Positions 47,599-58,663 of a stretch of 64,000 nucleotides of DNA are shown here, piece by piece; position 1 is the stretch's first letter; every line of letters begins with the position of its first letter. Made by a program: the position numbers and the translations under genes. Origin of the DNA: Nocardia sp. BMG111209 (GTDB lineage: Bacteria > Actinomycetota > Actinomycetes > Mycobacteriales > Mycobacteriaceae); assembly GCF_000381925.1 (NCBI RefSeq), contig NZ_KB907307.1, forward strand, positions 1,922,001 to 1,986,000, written 5' to 3'. A model generated the notes under the pieces. The model was not told the DNA's origin. It saw only the letters and a list, made by a program, of their open reading frames with translations, and made no database searches.

Positions 47599-50500
47599 TC
47601 AGGAGATGCCGAATTCGGAGCCGATGAACTCGATGAGATCGGCGTCGGAGAGTGCGGCGGTGCGCTCGGTCGCGGGCTCATCGGGTGCGGGGGCGGCGAG
47701 TTCGTGCAGCCGCTCGAGCACCACCGCCCGATCGGCGTCGGCCAGGTCGGCGGCCGCCAGTCCGGCGGCGATCCGCTCGAGGTCGCCGAGCAGGCCGTCA
47801 AGCGGGGATCGGCTTGCGGGAGTGACGAGTTCGAGGATGAATTCGGTCAGCGCGGCGACCGTGGGCCGGTCGAACACCAGGGTGGCGGGCAGTTCGAGCC
47901 CGGTCCGCTGCCGCAGTCGATTTCGCAGTTCCACCGACGACAGCGAGGTGAATCCCTGGTCGCGCAGACCGCGGTCGTCGTCGACCGCGTGCTGGTCGGC
48001 GTGGCCGAGCGCCGCCGCCGTCTCCTCCCGGACGAGCGCGCGCACCGCGGTCCGGCGCTCGGAATCGTCCAGTGCGGCAAGCTGTTCGACCGTGCTCACG
48101 GCCGGCTCGGACCGCTGCTGCGGCGGCAGCAGCTCGGTCAGCAGGTGCGCGTGGACGCGGTCCGCGGCGGTCCAGTCCACGTCGGCGACGACGAGGTGTG
48201 TCTCGCCGCCGACCACCGCGCGTTCCAGTGCGGTCAGCGCGGCCTCGGGATCCATCGGCCGTAATCCACTGCGCCGCAACTGTTCCGCCGCGTGCCCGGC
48301 GATCCCGGCACCCGCCCAGTGACCCCAGACGATCGAGGTCGCGGGCAGGCCGAGCCGCCGCCGGTGCCCGGCGAGCGCGTCGAGCGCCGCGTTGCCGGGC
48401 GCGTAATTGGTTTGTCCCGGTGCCGGAATCACCCCCGTGACGGAGGAGAACAGCACGAACGAGGACAGCGCGCGGTCCCGGGTCAGCTCGTGCAGGTGTA
48501 GCGCGGCACCGGTTTTCACCCGGTACACCCGCTCGATCCGGTCCCGATCGAGACCGCCGACCAGGTCGTCGTCCAGTATCGCGGCGGCATGCACCACATC
48601 CGTCAGCGGCCGGTCGACCGGAATATCGGCCAGCACCGCCGCGAGCGCGGCCCGGTCCCCCACATCGCAGGCGACCACGACCGGGCGCGCCCCGGCAGCG
48701 GACAACTCGGCGATCAGCTCCGTCGCACCCGGCGCGTCCGGCCCCCGACGGCTGAGCAGCAGCAGATCCGTGACGCCGTTGCCGGCCAGCCGGCGAGCGA
48801 TCCGCGCCCCGAGCGCACCGGTGCCGCCGGTGACGAGCACCGTCCCGGCCGGCCGCCACCGGCCGGCGACCGCCGGCAGATCGCCCGGCCGCAGCCGCCG
48901 GGTCCAGATCCGGGCGGCGCGTACCGCGAATTCGCGCTCACCGTCCGGCGCACGCAAGGCCGACAGAACCCGTTCGGCGGCACTGCCGTCGGGCTGGGCG
49001 GCTACGTCCACGACGATGCCCGGCCCGAGGCCCCCTTCGGTGACGGCCGCGCCGGTGAACGCCGCGTGCCAGGCGCCCCGGACCGCGACGGGATCGTCGC
49101 CGTCCACCGGTGCGTCGCCGGGGACTTCCGTACCGGTGGTCAGCACACCCAGGGCGGCGACTCGCGGTGCGGCCGCGACCGCCCGGGTGAGTGCCGCAGT
49201 GGCAGCCCGCAGGTCGGCGTCCGCCGCCCCTACTGCGAGCGGCAGCAGGGAGACCACCGTGCTCGCATCGCCGGGCACCCCGGCCAGCCCGGCGGCCAGT
49301 GCCGCTCCGGTGACGGTCGCGGGATCGACACTCAGATCGCGCACGACCGCGCCGCGGCGGGTGAGTTCGGTGCGCAGGGCCGCCGCCCATTCGCCGGCGC
49401 CGTCGGGCACCACCAGCACCCAGGACCGACCGTCCTCGGAGGCGGGGTCGGCGAGCGCACGCGGCTCCCAGTGCGCGCGGTGGATCCACCCGTCCGTACG
49501 CCGTTCGGCGGCGGGTGCGTGCACCCAATACCGTTGGCGCTGAAAGGCATAGGTGGGCAGGTCGGTCCGGGGCGCCGCGGGCACGAGCGCGGTCCAGTCC
49601 ACATGGTGCCCGTGGGTGAACAAGGTGGCGGCGGCCGCGATCAGGCCCGTGACCTCGTCGCGGTCGCGGCGCAGGGTCACGACGACGGCACTCCCGTCGA
49701 GCGTGCCGGACAACGCGGGAGCCAGCACGGCGTCGGCGCTCAGTTCGACGAATGTGCCGACCCCCGCATCCGCCATCGCGCGGGCGGCGTCGGCGAACCG
49801 AACAGTCCCACGCAGGTGGCGCACCCAATGGTCGGGGTCGGCCAGTTCCACACCGGTCGTCTCGCGACCGGTGTGATCGGAGAAGATCCGCGGACCACCG
49901 ACATCACTGAAGGCCGATTCCGCTGCGATGGAACGGAATTCGTCGAGAATCGGATCCATCGCCGCGGAATGGAAGGCATGCGAGACGGTCAGCCGCCGCG
50001 TCCGCCGGCCCGCCGCCGACAGTGCGTCGGACACCGCCGCCACGGCAGCATCGGGACCCGAGATCACCACTGCCCGTGGACCGTTCACCGCCGCGACGGA
50101 CACTGTATCCGCCGATCCACCGGCGATGATCGCCGCGCGCACCTCGTCCTCGGTGGCCTCGACGGCCGTCATCGCCCCACCCGCGGGCAGCGAATCCATC
50201 AACCGTCCGCGGGCGGCGACCAGACGCGCAGCCTCCGCCAGCGGAAGTGCCCCGGCCACATGCGCGGCCACCACACCACCGATCGAATGACCTGCGACCG
50301 CGGCGATCTCGATACCCCAGGACTCCAGCAGCCGGTACAGCGCCACCCCCACCGCGAAGATCACCGGCTGGGTGTAGAGCGTCCGGTCGATCAGCCCCTC
50401 GGTGCCCGCCACGCCGAAGGCGATGTCCCGCACCGAGAACCGGGTCGTATCCCCCAACTGCCGATCCAGGAGTGCGACCGTTGCGTCGAACGATTCCCGG

Positions 50501-53500
50501 AACACCGTGAAGCGCTCGTACAACCGGCGCCCGGCACCGGCCCGCTGACTGCCCTGCCCCCCGAAAACCACACCCACGCTGCCGGATCGGGGCGCCGCGG
50601 CGCTGACAATGTTCGCCGCCGCACCCCCCGCGGCCAATGTTCGCAATCCGGCGCTCAGCGCCGCCGCGTCCTCCGCGATCACCACCGCGCGGGTGGCGAA
50701 GCTCGCGCGATCACGAACCAGCGCCGAGGCGACGGCCGCCGGAGCGGCGCCTGTCGCCGGATGACCGGCCAGCCGGTCGGCCTGAGCGCGCAACGCGGCC
50801 GGCGTGCGGCCAGACAGCACGTACGGCACCGGGCCGACCGGATCCGCCGACACCAGCGCGACCAGCTCCCCCGAAACCTGCTCGGCCGGACCCCCCGGCA
50901 CCCGCTCGGCCCGACCCACCGACACCTGCTCAGCCCGACCCACCGACAGCTGCTCGGCCCGACCTCCCGGCAGCTGCTCGGCTCGCCCCGGCGGCACCTG
51001 CCTGGCCCGGCCCGGCGGCAGCTGCACGGCCCGACCCACCGGCAGCTGCACGGCCTGACCCAGCGGCACCTGCCCGGCCAGATCTCCCAGCACCTGCCCG
51101 GCAGAACCCGCCGGTACCTGCCCGGCCGCGTCCCCCGGGACCTGCTCGGCCGGATCCCCCAGCGCCCGCACCGCCGGGATCAGCGGCGGCGCCTCCTCGA
51201 TGATCACGTGCGCGTTGGTCCCACTGATCCCGAACGACGAGACGGCGGCACGCCGAGGCCGAGCCTCCCCTACCCATCGCTGCGGCGCGGTGACCGGACG
51301 CAGCGCGCCCGCGGACCAATCCACGTGTGGCGAGGGCGGTTCCGCGTACAGCGTGGCCGGGATGAGCTGATGACGCAGGGCGAGAACGACTTTCGTGATA
51401 CCGGCAGCCCCGGCAGCGGCCTGGGTGTGGCCGATGTTCGATTTCAGCGACCCCAGCCATACCGGTTCGGCGCGGTCGCGTCCGTAGATGTCCTGCAAGG
51501 CCTGCGCCTCGATCGGATCCCCGAGCGCGGTCCCGGTGCCGTGCGCCTCGATCGCGTCCACCGCCGTGGCGTCCAGCCCGGCGTCGGCGAGGGCCTCCCG
51601 GATGACCCGCCGCTGCGCGAGGCCGTTGGGCGCGGTCAGCCCGTTGGACGCGCCGTCCTGGTTGACGGCGGTACCGCGCACCACAGCCAGCACCTCGTGC
51701 CCGAGCCGGCGCGCATCCGACAATCTCTCCACCAGCAGCAGACTCACGGCCTCCGACCAGCCGGTGCCGTCGGCGGCGGCGCCGAACGCCTTGCACCGCC
51801 CGTCCCCCGCCAGCCCGCCCTGCCGCGCGAACTCGGTGAACATGCCGGGGTTCGCCATCACCGTCACACCTCCGGCGACCGCGAGATCGGCCTCCCCCGA
51901 CCGCAGCGCCCGCACCGCCAGATGCAGCGCCACCAGCGACGACGAGCAGGCGGTGTCCACGGTCAGCGCCGGCCCGGACAATCCGAACGTATAGGCGATC
52001 CGCCCGGACAGCACACTCGGCGAGGTACCGGTCAGCCCGAATCCCGCAGCGGCAGCGCCCAACTCGTGCAAGCGGGGCCCGTACTCCGAAGGCCCCGCAC
52101 CCAGATACACCGCCGTGCGACTGCCGGCGAGCGAGGTCGCGACGATACCGGCACGCTCGAACAGCTCCCACGCCGATTCCAGCACCAACCGCTGCTGGGG
52201 ATCCATCGCCGCCGCTTCCCGAGGCGAGATGCCGAAGAACTCGGCATCGAAATCCGCTGCCTCGCTGAGGAATCCACCGCCATACGTCAACCCACCGGCC
52301 GAGTCCAGCAGCGCACCGAGGTCCCAGCCCCGATCGACCGGCAGCGCGCCGATCGCCTCTCCACCGGCGACGAGCAGATCCCACAGCCGCTCCGGCGAAT
52401 CGTGCCCACCCGGGAAACGCCCGCTCATGGCCACGATTGCGATCGGTTCCGCAGCGGAACCGGACAACCGCGCGGCAACCGCAACCGAATCCCCCTCCAG
52501 CACAGAGTCTTCCGAACCCGGCCCCACCCCCAGCAGATCGGCGAGATGAGCCGCGAGCGCCGCCGGGGTCGGATGGTCGTAGACCACGGTCGCCGCGACC
52601 GCGACACCCAGCCGACGGGTCAACGCAGTGGCGAGCTCACTCGCACCGAGCGAGTCCAGCCCGAGATCGCGATAGGTACTACCGAAGTCGAGTTGCCGCG
52701 GATCGGAATGACCCAGCACGGCCGCAGTCACGGCCCGCACGACCTCCGGAAGAGCCCCGGGACGCGCTGCAGCCGAGGGGATCTCGGCTACCGACTCGCC
52801 CGGCCGGGGTGAGACGTGAGACCCGTCCAACCGGGGCGGGATACCCGACTCGTTCGACCGGGATGCGATCGGCGGCCCGTCCGGCCGAGGTGGGATCACC
52901 GATTCATCCAACCCGAGTGCGATCGGCGGCTCGGCCGACCGGGGTGGGATCGTCGGCTCGGTCAACCCGAGTGCGATCGGCGACCCGTCCGGTCCGGCTG
53001 GGACCGGCAACCCGTCCGACCGGGGCGCGACCGGCGACCCGGCCGACCAGGGCGGGATCGGCGGCCCGGCCGGGTTGATCGGGGTCTGACCGTCCGGGCG
53101 GCTCGGGGTCTCGATCCACAACCGCTCCCGCTGGAAGGCGTAGGTGGGCAGGTCCAGGCGGGCCGATGGCGGCACGATTGCGGTCCAGTCGACGTGATGA
53201 CCGTTGGTGTAGGCCACGGCCGCCGCGGTCAGAACCCCGGCGATCTCGTCGCGGCCCGTGCGGAGAGTCGCGCCGACTGCCACCTCGGTGTCATCGCGCA
53301 GGGTGGCGGCGACCATCGGTGTCAGGACGGCGTCGGGACTCAGTTCGAGGAAGACACCGACCCCCTCCGCGCGGAGGGTGCGCACGGCGTCGGCGAAGCG
53401 GACCGTGCCGCGCAGGTGCGCGGACCAGTACCGCGGATCGACCGCCTCCGCCGGGGTCAGCCGGGCGCCGGTTGCGTCGGAGATCACGACCGATTGCGGT

Positions 53501-55971
53501 GCGGTGAAGGACAATTCGGCGATCGATGCCTCGAAGTCACCGAGGATGGGCTCCATCGCGGCCGAATGGAACGCATGCGACACCGTCAGCCGCTTCACGC
53601 GCCGACCGGCCGCGGTCAGTTCCCCGGCGAGCTGCGACACCTCCGGCTCGGGGCCCGAAACCACCACTGCCCGAGGGCCGTTCACCGCTGCCACGGAGAG
53701 CGGCGATCCGATGTGCGCGACGGCGGTGCGGATCTCGGTCTCGTCGGCTTCGACGGCGAGCATGGCGCCGCCCTCGGGCAGCGAGTCCATCAGTTTCCCG
53801 CGCGCCGCGACCAGGCGCGCGGCATCCGGCAGGGGCAGCACCCCGGCCAGATGCGCGGCGACCACGCCACCGATGGAATGCCCGGCGAGGGCGGCGATCC
53901 GCAGCCCCCACGATTCGAGCAATCGGTAGAGCGCGACCTCCACGGTGAAGATCACCGCCTGCGCGTAGACCGTCCGGTCGATCAGCCCCTCGGTGCCCGC
54001 CGCGCCGAAGGCCACGTCCCGCACCGAATGATCCACCGCCCCTTCGAGATACCGATCGAGCAGGTCGGCCGAGGCGTCGAAGGACTGGCGGAACACCGCG
54101 AACCGCTCGTACAACTGCCGGCCCGCACCGGCGCGCTGGCTGCCCTGCCCGCCGAAGACGATCCCGATACCGCCGCGCGCCCCCGAGCCCGTGATCACGC
54201 CGGCCGTCGCGGCACCGTCCGGCAGACCGGCCGCGCGGGCCGCAAAGGTTGCGTGATCGGCGGCCAATACTACTGCGCGATGGCCGAATTCGGCACGACC
54301 GCGGACGAGGGTGGAAGCCAACGCCGGCAGCGCTGGCCCGGACCCGCCGACGAAGTCCGCCAGCCGCGCCGCCTGCGCGACCAGAGCCGGGACAGTGTGC
54401 GCCGACACCACGAACGGGAGCACCTCGTCGCCGCTCGCCCCCTCATCGCCGATCGCCCGCTCGTCGCGGTTCGCCCCCTCATCGCCGTTTACCCCGTCGC
54501 CACGGTTCGCCCCGCCATCGCGGTTCGCCCCGCCATCGCGGTTCTCCCCGCCATCGCGGTTCGCCCCGTCATCGCCGATCGCCCGCTCGTCGCCTATCAC
54601 CCGCTCGCCACGGTTCGCCACCTCGTCGCGGTTCGCCTCCTCATCGCGGTTCCCCTCGCCGCCGACGGCCGATTGCGCCCCCGGCCCGCCCGGTCCCTCC
54701 TCGACGATCACATGCACATTCGTCCCACCCATGCCGAACGAACTGACCCCCGCCACGAGCGGCCGATCCGGATGCGGCCACGGTCCGGTCGCGGCCACCA
54801 CACGCAGGTTGGCGCCGGTCAGATCCAGTGCCGGAGCGGGGTTGTCGTGCCCGAGCGTGGCCGGGATCTGCCGATGCCGCAGGCCGAGTACGACTTTCAG
54901 CAGCCCGACCAGGCCGGCCGCGCCTTCCAGGTGACCGACGCTCGGCTTCACCGATCCGACCGGTAGCGGGTCGCCCGGCCGGCGCGCCCGGCCCACGGCG
55001 TCGCCGAGCGCCGCCGCCTCGACCGGATCGCCGATGCGGGTTCCGGTGCCGTGCAACTCCACGTACTGCAGGTCGGCCGGATCCACTCCGGCGCGGCGCA
55101 GAGCCCGCCGGATCGCCGCCGCCTGCCCGGCGGCGTCGGGCACCGTCAGCGCGGGGCCGGCACCGTCGTTGGTGATCGCGGTCGACCGGAGCACGGCGTG
55201 GATGCGATCGCCGGCGGCGACGGCCCGGTCCAGCGGTTTCAGCAGCAGCACGACCGCGCCCTCGCCGCGCACGTATCCGTCGCCGGCGGCGTCGAACACC
55301 GAGGCGTGCCCGGTTTCGGAGACGCCGCCGAAACGTTCCGCGATCAGCGCGCCGCCACGGGTCAGATTCAGGTTCACCGCGCCGACGAAGGCGGCATCGG
55401 ATTCCCCGGCGGCGATGCTCGCGCACGCCAGATGAACGGCGGTCAGGCCCGACGACTGGCCGGAATCGACGGTGAAGCTCACGCCGTGCAGGTCGAACGC
55501 GTAGGAGACGCGGTTGGCGAGCATGCCGCGACTCGTCCCGGTCAGCGTGTGCCTGGTCACGGCCGCGTCGCCGGCTTCCTGCAGGACCGCGGCGTAGTCC
55601 GCCGCCATCGCCGCGGCGAACACACCCGTGCCCGTACCCCGCAGGCCGGTCATCGGGATGTTCGCGTCTTCGGCTGCCTCCCAGGCCAATTCGAGCAGCA
55701 GGCGTTGTTGCGGGTCCATCGCGCGCGCCTCCCGCGGCGAGATGCCGAAGAACCCGGCGTCGAACTCGTCGATCCGGTCGAGGAAGCCGCCGTACAGGCC
55801 GGCGATCCGCGGGTCCGCGCGCCACCGGGTGGCCGCCGGCGCACCCAGCGAATTTCCGCCCGTTGTCAGGAGATTCCAGAATTCACCGGGATCACGAGCG
55901 CCGGGAAGTCGGCACGAAACTCCGACGACCGCCACCGCGAGTGGTTTCTCTGCATACCGAAAATCGTTCAC
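47599..55971 (-). CDS. type I PKS, loading and first module: KSQ-AT-ACP-KS-AT-KR-ACP
   Basis: 2790 residues from a GTG with GGGAG upstream. The first KS (~12-430) has Gln172 in DSGQSS where the active Cys should be, while HGTGT and VGH histidines remain; this is a KSQ that decarboxylates malonyl-ACP to make an acetyl starter. Loading AT (~607-953): GHSIGG and HAFH, malonyl. ACP: LGLDSL near 1107. Module 1: KS with Cys1342, AT with HAFH (malonyl), no DH, KR (~2380) with [11 protein letters not shown] (B-type), FSSVTG and YAPGN, and ACP with GFTSLSS near 2674. The C-terminus looks like a docking region ([12 protein letters not shown] ... FIGSEFGIS). There is no N-terminal docking helix, as expected for the first protein. 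Confidence 0.95.
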   Translation of the reverse strand: MNDFRYAEKPLAVAVVGVSCRLPGARDPGEFWNLLTTGGNSLGAPAATRWRADPRIAGLYGGFLDRIDEFDAGFFGISPREARAMDPQQRLLLELAWEAAEDANIPMTGLRGTGTGVFAAAMAADYAAVLQEAGDAAVTRHTLTGTSRGMLANRVSYAFDLHGVSFTVDSGQSSGLTAVHLACASIAAGESDAAFVGAVNLNLTRGGALIAERFGGVSETGHASVFDAAGDGYVRGEGAVVLLLKPLDRAVAAGDRIHAVLRSTAITNDGAGPALTVPDAAGQAAAIRRALRRAGVDPADLQYVELHGTGTRIGDPVEAAALGDAVGRARRPGDPLPVGSVKPSVGHLEGAAGLVGLLKVVLGLRHRQIPATLGHDNPAPALDLTGANLRVVAATGPWPHPDRPLVAGVSSFGMGGTNVHVIVEEGPGGPGAQSAVGGEGNRDEEANRDEVANRGERVIGDERAIGDDGANRDGGENRDGGANRDGGANRGDGVNGDEGANRDERAIGDEGASGDEVLPFVVSAHTVPALVAQAARLADFVGGSGPALPALASTLVRGRAEFGHRAVVLAADHATFAARAAGLPDGAATAGVITGSGARGGIGIVFGGQGSQRAGAGRQLYERFAVFRQSFDASADLLDRYLEGAVDHSVRDVAFGAAGTEGLIDRTVYAQAVIFTVEVALYRLLESWGLRIAALAGHSIGGVVAAHLAGVLPLPDAARLVAARGKLMDSLPEGGAMLAVEADETEIRTAVAHIGSPLSVAAVNGPRAVVVSGPEPEVSQLAGELTAAGRRVKRLTVSHAFHSAAMEPILGDFEASIAELSFTAPQSVVISDATGARLTPAEAVDPRYWSAHLRGTVRFADAVRTLRAEGVGVFLELSPDAVLTPMVAATLRDDTEVAVGATLRTGRDEIAGVLTAAAVAYTNGHHVDWTAIVPPSARLDLPTYAFQRERLWIETPSRPDGQTPINPAGPPIPPWSAGSPVAPRSDGLPVPAGPDGSPIALGLTEPTIPPRSAEPPIALGLDESVIPPRPDGPPIASRSNESGIPPRLDGSHVSPRPGESVAEIPSAAARPGALPEVVRAVTAAVLGHSDPRQLDFGSTYRDLGLDSLGASELATALTRRLGVAVAATVVYDHPTPAALAAHLADLLGVGPGSEDSVLEGDSVAVAARLSGSAAEPIAIVAMSGRFPGGHDSPERLWDLLVAGGEAIGALPVDRGWDLGALLDSAGGLTYGGGFLSEAADFDAEFFGISPREAAAMDPQQRLVLESAWELFERAGIVATSLAGSRTAVYLGAGPSEYGPRLHELGAAAAGFGLTGTSPSVLSGRIAYTFGLSGPALTVDTACSSSLVALHLAVRALRSGEADLAVAGGVTVMANPGMFTEFARQGGLAGDGRCKAFGAAADGTGWSEAVSLLLVERLSDARRLGHEVLAVVRGTAVNQDGASNGLTAPNGLAQRRVIREALADAGLDATAVDAIEAHGTGTALGDPIEAQALQDIYGRDRAEPVWLGSLKSNIGHTQAAAGAAGITKVVLALRHQLIPATLYAEPPSPHVDWSAGALRPVTAPQRWVGEARPRRAAVSSFGISGTNAHVIIEEAPPLIPAVRALGDPAEQVPGDAAGQVPAGSAGQVLGDLAGQVPLGQAVQLPVGRAVQLPPGRARQVPPGRAEQLPGGRAEQLSVGRAEQVSVGRAERVPGGPAEQVSGELVALVSADPVGPVPYVLSGRTPAALRAQADRLAGHPATGAAPAAVASALVRDRASFATRAVVIAEDAAALSAGLRTLAAGGAAANIVSAAAPRSGSVGVVFGGQGSQRAGAGRRLYERFTVFRESFDATVALLDRQLGDTTRFSVRDIAFGVAGTEGLIDRTLYTQPVIFAVGVALYRLLESWGIEIAAVAGHSIGGVVAAHVAGALPLAEAARLVAARGRLMDSLPAGGAMTAVEATEDEVRAAIIAGGSADTVSVAAVNGPRAVVISGPDAAVAAVSDALSAAGRRTRRLTVSHAFHSAAMDPILDEFRSIAAESAFSDVGGPRIFSDHTGRETTGVELADPDHWVRHLRGTVRFADAARAMADAGVGTFVELSADAVLAPALSGTLDGSAVVVTLRRDRDEVTGLIAAAATLFTHGHHVDWTALVPAAPRTDLPTYAFQRQRYWVHAPAAERRTDGWIHRAHWEPRALADPASEDGRSWVLVVPDGAGEWAAALRTELTRRGAVVRDLSVDPATVTGAALAAGLAGVPGDASTVVSLLPLAVGAADADLRAATAALTRAVAAAPRVAALGVLTTGTEVPGDAPVDGDDPVAVRGAWHAAFTGAAVTEGGLGPGIVVDVAAQPDGSAAERVLSALRAPDGEREFAVRAARIWTRRLRPGDLPAVAGRWRPAGTVLVTGGTGALGARIARRLAGNGVTDLLLLSRRGPDAPGATELIAELSAAGARPVVVACDVGDRAALAAVLADIPVDRPLTDVVHAAAILDDDLVGGLDRDRIERVYRVKTGAALHLHELTRDRALSSFVLFSSVTGVIPAPGQTNYAPGNAALDALAGHRRRLGLPATSIVWGHWAGAGIAGHAAEQLRRSGLRPMDPEAALTALERAVVGGETHLVVADVDWTAADRVHAHLLTELLPPQQRSEPAVSTVEQLAALDDSERRTAVRALVREETAAALGHADQHAVDDDRGLRDQGFTSLSSVELRNRLRQRTGLELPATLVFDRPTVAALTEFILELVTPASRSPLDGLLGDLERIAAGLAAADLADADRAVVLERLHELAAPAPDEPATERTAALSDADLIEFIGSEFGIS
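50830..51165 (-). repeat. 24-bp tandem repeat in the module-1 KS-AT linker
   Basis: Fourteen 8-residue units (residues 1603-1714), for example [24 protein letters not shown] and VSVGRAER, with a 24-bp DNA period. The ends are more diverged than the middle, as in arrays grown from the centre. Confidence 0.9.
52771..53067 (-). repeat. 27-bp tandem repeat between loading AT and ACP
   Basis: Eleven 9-residue Pro-rich units (residues 969-1067), for example [27 protein letters not shown] and GPPIASRSN. The 27-bp period is kept in frame. Confidence 0.85.
54421..54654 (-). repeat. 18-bp tandem repeat in the KSQ-AT linker
   Basis: Thirteen 6-residue units (residues 440-517), consensus ANRDGG/ANRDEx, with three adjacent near-identical copies of the 18-mer ATCGCGGTTCGCCCCGCC around 54508-54562 on the plus strand. 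The segment is polar and probably disordered. Confidence 0.92.
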
Positions 55972-56398
55972 AGCAGATCAGATCTCCCTTGCTGCGGGAA
56001 ACATTGGCGCGCCCTCCTCCCGGGCGCTCCGAGCCAAACAATTGTGCGATTATCCGGCAGCCGCCGCCAACTCGAGGTGACCGACGTCACATCGGGTTTA
56101 CGACCACGTAATATCCTGCGCTACAAGCCTTTTGCCGGGTGATTGGCTTTGCCTATACAGGGCTATTCCCGAGTCCGATCACTGCCCCGCATATGTGTGG
56201 CACACCACGGCAGGCGCCGATTCGAATTCGGATCGCCGGCCGGTTCCACTATTTTCCGCGGCGCGGTGGGGTAGCGATCGCGCGGGCACCGAGTTCGGAA
56301 TACATTCCAATCTTGAAGATTCAAATCCTGGCACGCCGATTTGTGTTCCCATTGAATGAATGACCAGTGTCGGACGACCGAAGGTGGCTGTGTACCGT
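55972..56398. promoter_or_regulatory. 427-base divergent region between the PKS operon and the LysR gene
   Basis: No gene is recognised. It is AT-richer than its surroundings. It holds three palindromes: GTGAC-CGAC-GTCAC (56077-56090), GGAAT-AC-ATTCC (56297-56308) and AATCTT-G-AAGATT (56309-56321). The last two abut and are candidate regulator sites. A promoter-like pair on the plus strand is listed separately. Confidence 0.5.
56132..56159 (+). promoter_or_regulatory. candidate promoter towards the LysR gene
   Basis: TTGCCG (56132-56137) and TATACA (56154-56159) are separated by 16 bases, a reasonable housekeeping-sigma match. It would give a leader of about 230 bases before the LysR start. 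Confidence 0.4.
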
Positions 56399-57283
56399 AT
56401 GCCGGACCCGCTGGATTTGCTGCACTTGCGCACGCTCGTGACCATCGCGGAGACCGGGGGCTTCCGCCGCGCCGCCGATGCCCTGCACCTGAGCCAGCCC
56501 ACGGTGAGCCAGCACATCCGCATGCTCGAGCGGCGACTCGGCTGCGTACTCATCGAAAAGCGAAGCCGCACCGCACGATTCACCCCTTCCGGGGAATGGC
56601 TCGTGGTGGAGGCGCGCCGGCTGCTCGCCGCGCAGGGGGAGGTCCTCGCCCGCTTCGCCCGGTCACCCGAACTGCGGATGACCATCGGCTCCACCGAACA
56701 CGCCGCCGCCGGATTGCTGAGCGACCTGCTGAACGTGTTGCGCACCGCCTACCCGGAGGCGAACCTGCACTTCCGCATCGACCGATCCGCCGCCCTGACC
56801 GACGCGGTACTCAAGGGCGCCGTGGATCTCGCACTCGTACTGGGCGGCAACACCGCCGAGCCGATGGGGACGGAGGTGGGCCTGCTGACCCTGCGCTGGT
56901 TCGCCGCCCGGGGGTGGCGGGTGCCGCCGCCGCCCGGGCCGATCTCCCTGGTGGCGTTCGCCGAACCCTGCGGCCTGCGCAGACAGGCCGTGCGAACGCT
57001 CGGCGAGCAGGGCTACGAGGTGCTGGTCACCGCCGAATCCGGCAACCTCGACGGGTTGCTCGCCGCCGCCGCGGCAGGTCTCGGGGTGGCCCTGCTGCCG
57101 TACCTGTCGGTGTTCCCGTGCGAGCTCGACCGCATCGCCACGCTCCCGGACGTCGGCGCGATCGATGTCCGGCTGATCGCCCGCCGCGGCCTCGAGGACC
57201 ATATCGAGGGCACCGCGGTCCGGGCGATCACCGCGCACTACCGCTCGATCGCCACCGCCGACGGCCTGTCCGCGGCGCTGTAG
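56399..57283 (+). CDS. LysR-family transcriptional regulator
   Basis: 294 residues from the ATG at 56399, preferred because GAAGGTGG lies about ten bases upstream and the HTH then starts at the usual distance; an ATG at 56360 would add 13 residues. The winged HTH reads FRRAADALHLSQPTVSQHIR, then LERRLGCVLIEK. The rest is the two-lobed effector domain (LRMTIGSTEHAAAG, DLALVLGG, GLGVALLPYLSV). It is divergent from the first PKS gene with a 427-base space that carries palindromes, so it is the best candidate for a cluster-specific regulator. Confidence 0.9.
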   Translation: MPDPLDLLHLRTLVTIAETGGFRRAADALHLSQPTVSQHIRMLERRLGCVLIEKRSRTARFTPSGEWLVVEARRLLAAQGEVLARFARSPELRMTIGSTEHAAAGLLSDLLNVLRTAYPEANLHFRIDRSAALTDAVLKGAVDLALVLGGNTAEPMGTEVGLLTLRWFAARGWRVPPPPGPISLVAFAEPCGLRRQAVRTLGEQGYEVLVTAESGNLDGLLAAAAAGLGVALLPYLSVFPCELDRIATLPDVGAIDVRLIARRGLEDHIEGTAVRAITAHYRSIATADGLSAAL

Positions 57284-57286
57284 CGC

Positions 57287-57305
57287 GCGGCGGCCGGCCC
57301 GCCGC
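57287..57305. terminator. possible bidirectional terminator
   Basis: GCGGCGG and CCGCCGC pair around a five-base loop in the 22 bases between the convergent LysR and GGDEF genes. The stem is short and has no T-tract. Confidence 0.45.
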
Positions 57306-58583
57306 TCACGACCGCGGACGCTCGGTCGGAGCCGGCTGGTCCGGAGCGGCGTCGAGGACGTGCAGCACCCACTGGTCACGGCCGCCGATCTTCGCGCGGT
57401 AGAGGCCGCGGTCCGCGGCGTCGAGCAGTTCCTCCGGCTGGGCGCCGGCGCACGGCTCGATCACCGCGCCGATGCTGACCGACATCTGCACCCGGTGCTC
57501 GTCGACCACGATCGCCTCGGACAGGGCCGACAGCATCCGCTCGGCCACATCGGTCACCCGGGTCTCCGCGTCCGGCGGCGGGACCAGCGCCACGAATTCG
57601 TCGCCGCCGAGGCGGGCCAGCAGGCAGTCCAGATCGGCGAGCGCCTCGCTCAGGCGGGTCGCGACCGTGGTCAGCACCCGGTCCCCGAAACCGTGCCCGT
57701 ACCGGTCGTTGATCTCCTTGAACCGGTCCAGGTCGGCGAAGCACAGGCCGACCCGGTCGTCGGCGGGCGCGCCCTCGATCACCGCGCCGATGGCGTCGAG
57801 CAGCTGCCAGCGGTTGGGCAGCCCGGTCAGCGCGTCCTGCCTTGCCTGCCGGTGCAACTCCTCCTCGAGCAGGTGCCGTTCGGTGACGTCCTTGCCGAAG
57901 GAGATGAGGTAGTCCCGGTGCCCGTGGGCGCCCGGTACGTAGGTGATCGAGAATGTGGCCCAGCCCGACGAGCCGTCGCTGCGGATCGTCCGTCGTTCCA
58001 TGCGGATCGTTCCCTGCTTGTCGCTCAGCAAGCCGAGGATCCGGGCCGCGATCTCCTCCCGCTCGTCCGGGTGCGAGAAGTGCAGCGAACTGCTGGCCGG
58101 GATGCGATACAGATCCTCGAGCGGCATGCCGAGCAGGTCCGCGAACGGCTGGTTGGCGTCGAGCAGATTGCCGTGATCGTCGCTGATCGCGATGGCGACC
58201 GTCGCGTTGTCGAAGACCATCCGGAACCGATCCTCCCGCCCCGCGGCCGATTCCGATCGGTCCAGTACCGCCTGATGGCCCTGACCGATCCCGACCGCGA
58301 GCGCGGCCACCCGGCGATCGACCTCGGCCCGGTCGGCACCCTCCGCCGCACCGCACAGGACCTGCGCGGACACCACCGCCACCGCCGGATCGTCGAGCCC
58401 GGCCCGGGCCAGCGCCGCGCCGACGCGGACGCCGACGGCGGAGTCGCCCGCGCGCAGCCCGGCGGCGAACTCGCTCGCCAGCGATTCGAGCAGGTCACGC
58501 GGTTCCGGCATGGTCACCGAGCAGGCGTTGCGCAACGCCTGCCACCACTGTGTGACGAGCTCGGTACGATCCCCGACGGCCAT
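57306..58583 (-). CDS. PAS-GGDEF diguanylate cyclase
   Basis: 425 residues from the ATG at 58583; the frame extends upstream, but only with low-quality Arg-rich text. The N-terminal ~130 residues (WWQALRNACSVTMPEPRDLL) form a helical domain common in front of actinobacterial GGDEF proteins. A PAS domain follows (FRMVFDNATVAIAISDDHGNLL, DYLISFGKDVTER). The GGDEF domain (~260-420) has DALTGLPNRW, FADLDRFKEIND and the intact active site RLGGDEFVAL. It should make cyclic di-GMP from two GTP in response to a signal sensed by PAS. No EAL domain is present. Confidence 0.93.
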   Translation of the reverse strand: MAVGDRTELVTQWWQALRNACSVTMPEPRDLLESLASEFAAGLRAGDSAVGVRVGAALARAGLDDPAVAVVSAQVLCGAAEGADRAEVDRRVAALAVGIGQGHQAVLDRSESAAGREDRFRMVFDNATVAIAISDDHGNLLDANQPFADLLGMPLEDLYRIPASSSLHFSHPDEREEIAARILGLLSDKQGTIRMERRTIRSDGSSGWATFSITYVPGAHGHRDYLISFGKDVTERHLLEEELHRQARQDALTGLPNRWQLLDAIGAVIEGAPADDRVGLCFADLDRFKEINDRYGHGFGDRVLTTVATRLSEALADLDCLLARLGGDEFVALVPPPDAETRVTDVAERMLSALSEAIVVDEHRVQMSVSIGAVIEPCAGAQPEELLDAADRGLYRAKIGGRDQWVLHVLDAAPDQPAPTERPRS

Positions 58584-58663
58584 CGCCCACCACGATAACC
58601 GCTGGCCGTCCGGCCGCCGTGTGCCGGATGGGCACCGCCGCCGAGTGTCGGCGCGCGTCCGGC

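Noticed and set aside
48589..52812. A 1407-codon open frame on the plus strand opposite the first PKS
   Set aside because: Antisense frame rich in Arg, Gly, His and Pro with repeats that merely mirror the PKS linker arrays.
50830..54654. Tandem repeats as a CRISPR array
   Set aside because: Units are contiguous without spacers, stay in the PKS reading frame and code for linker peptide.
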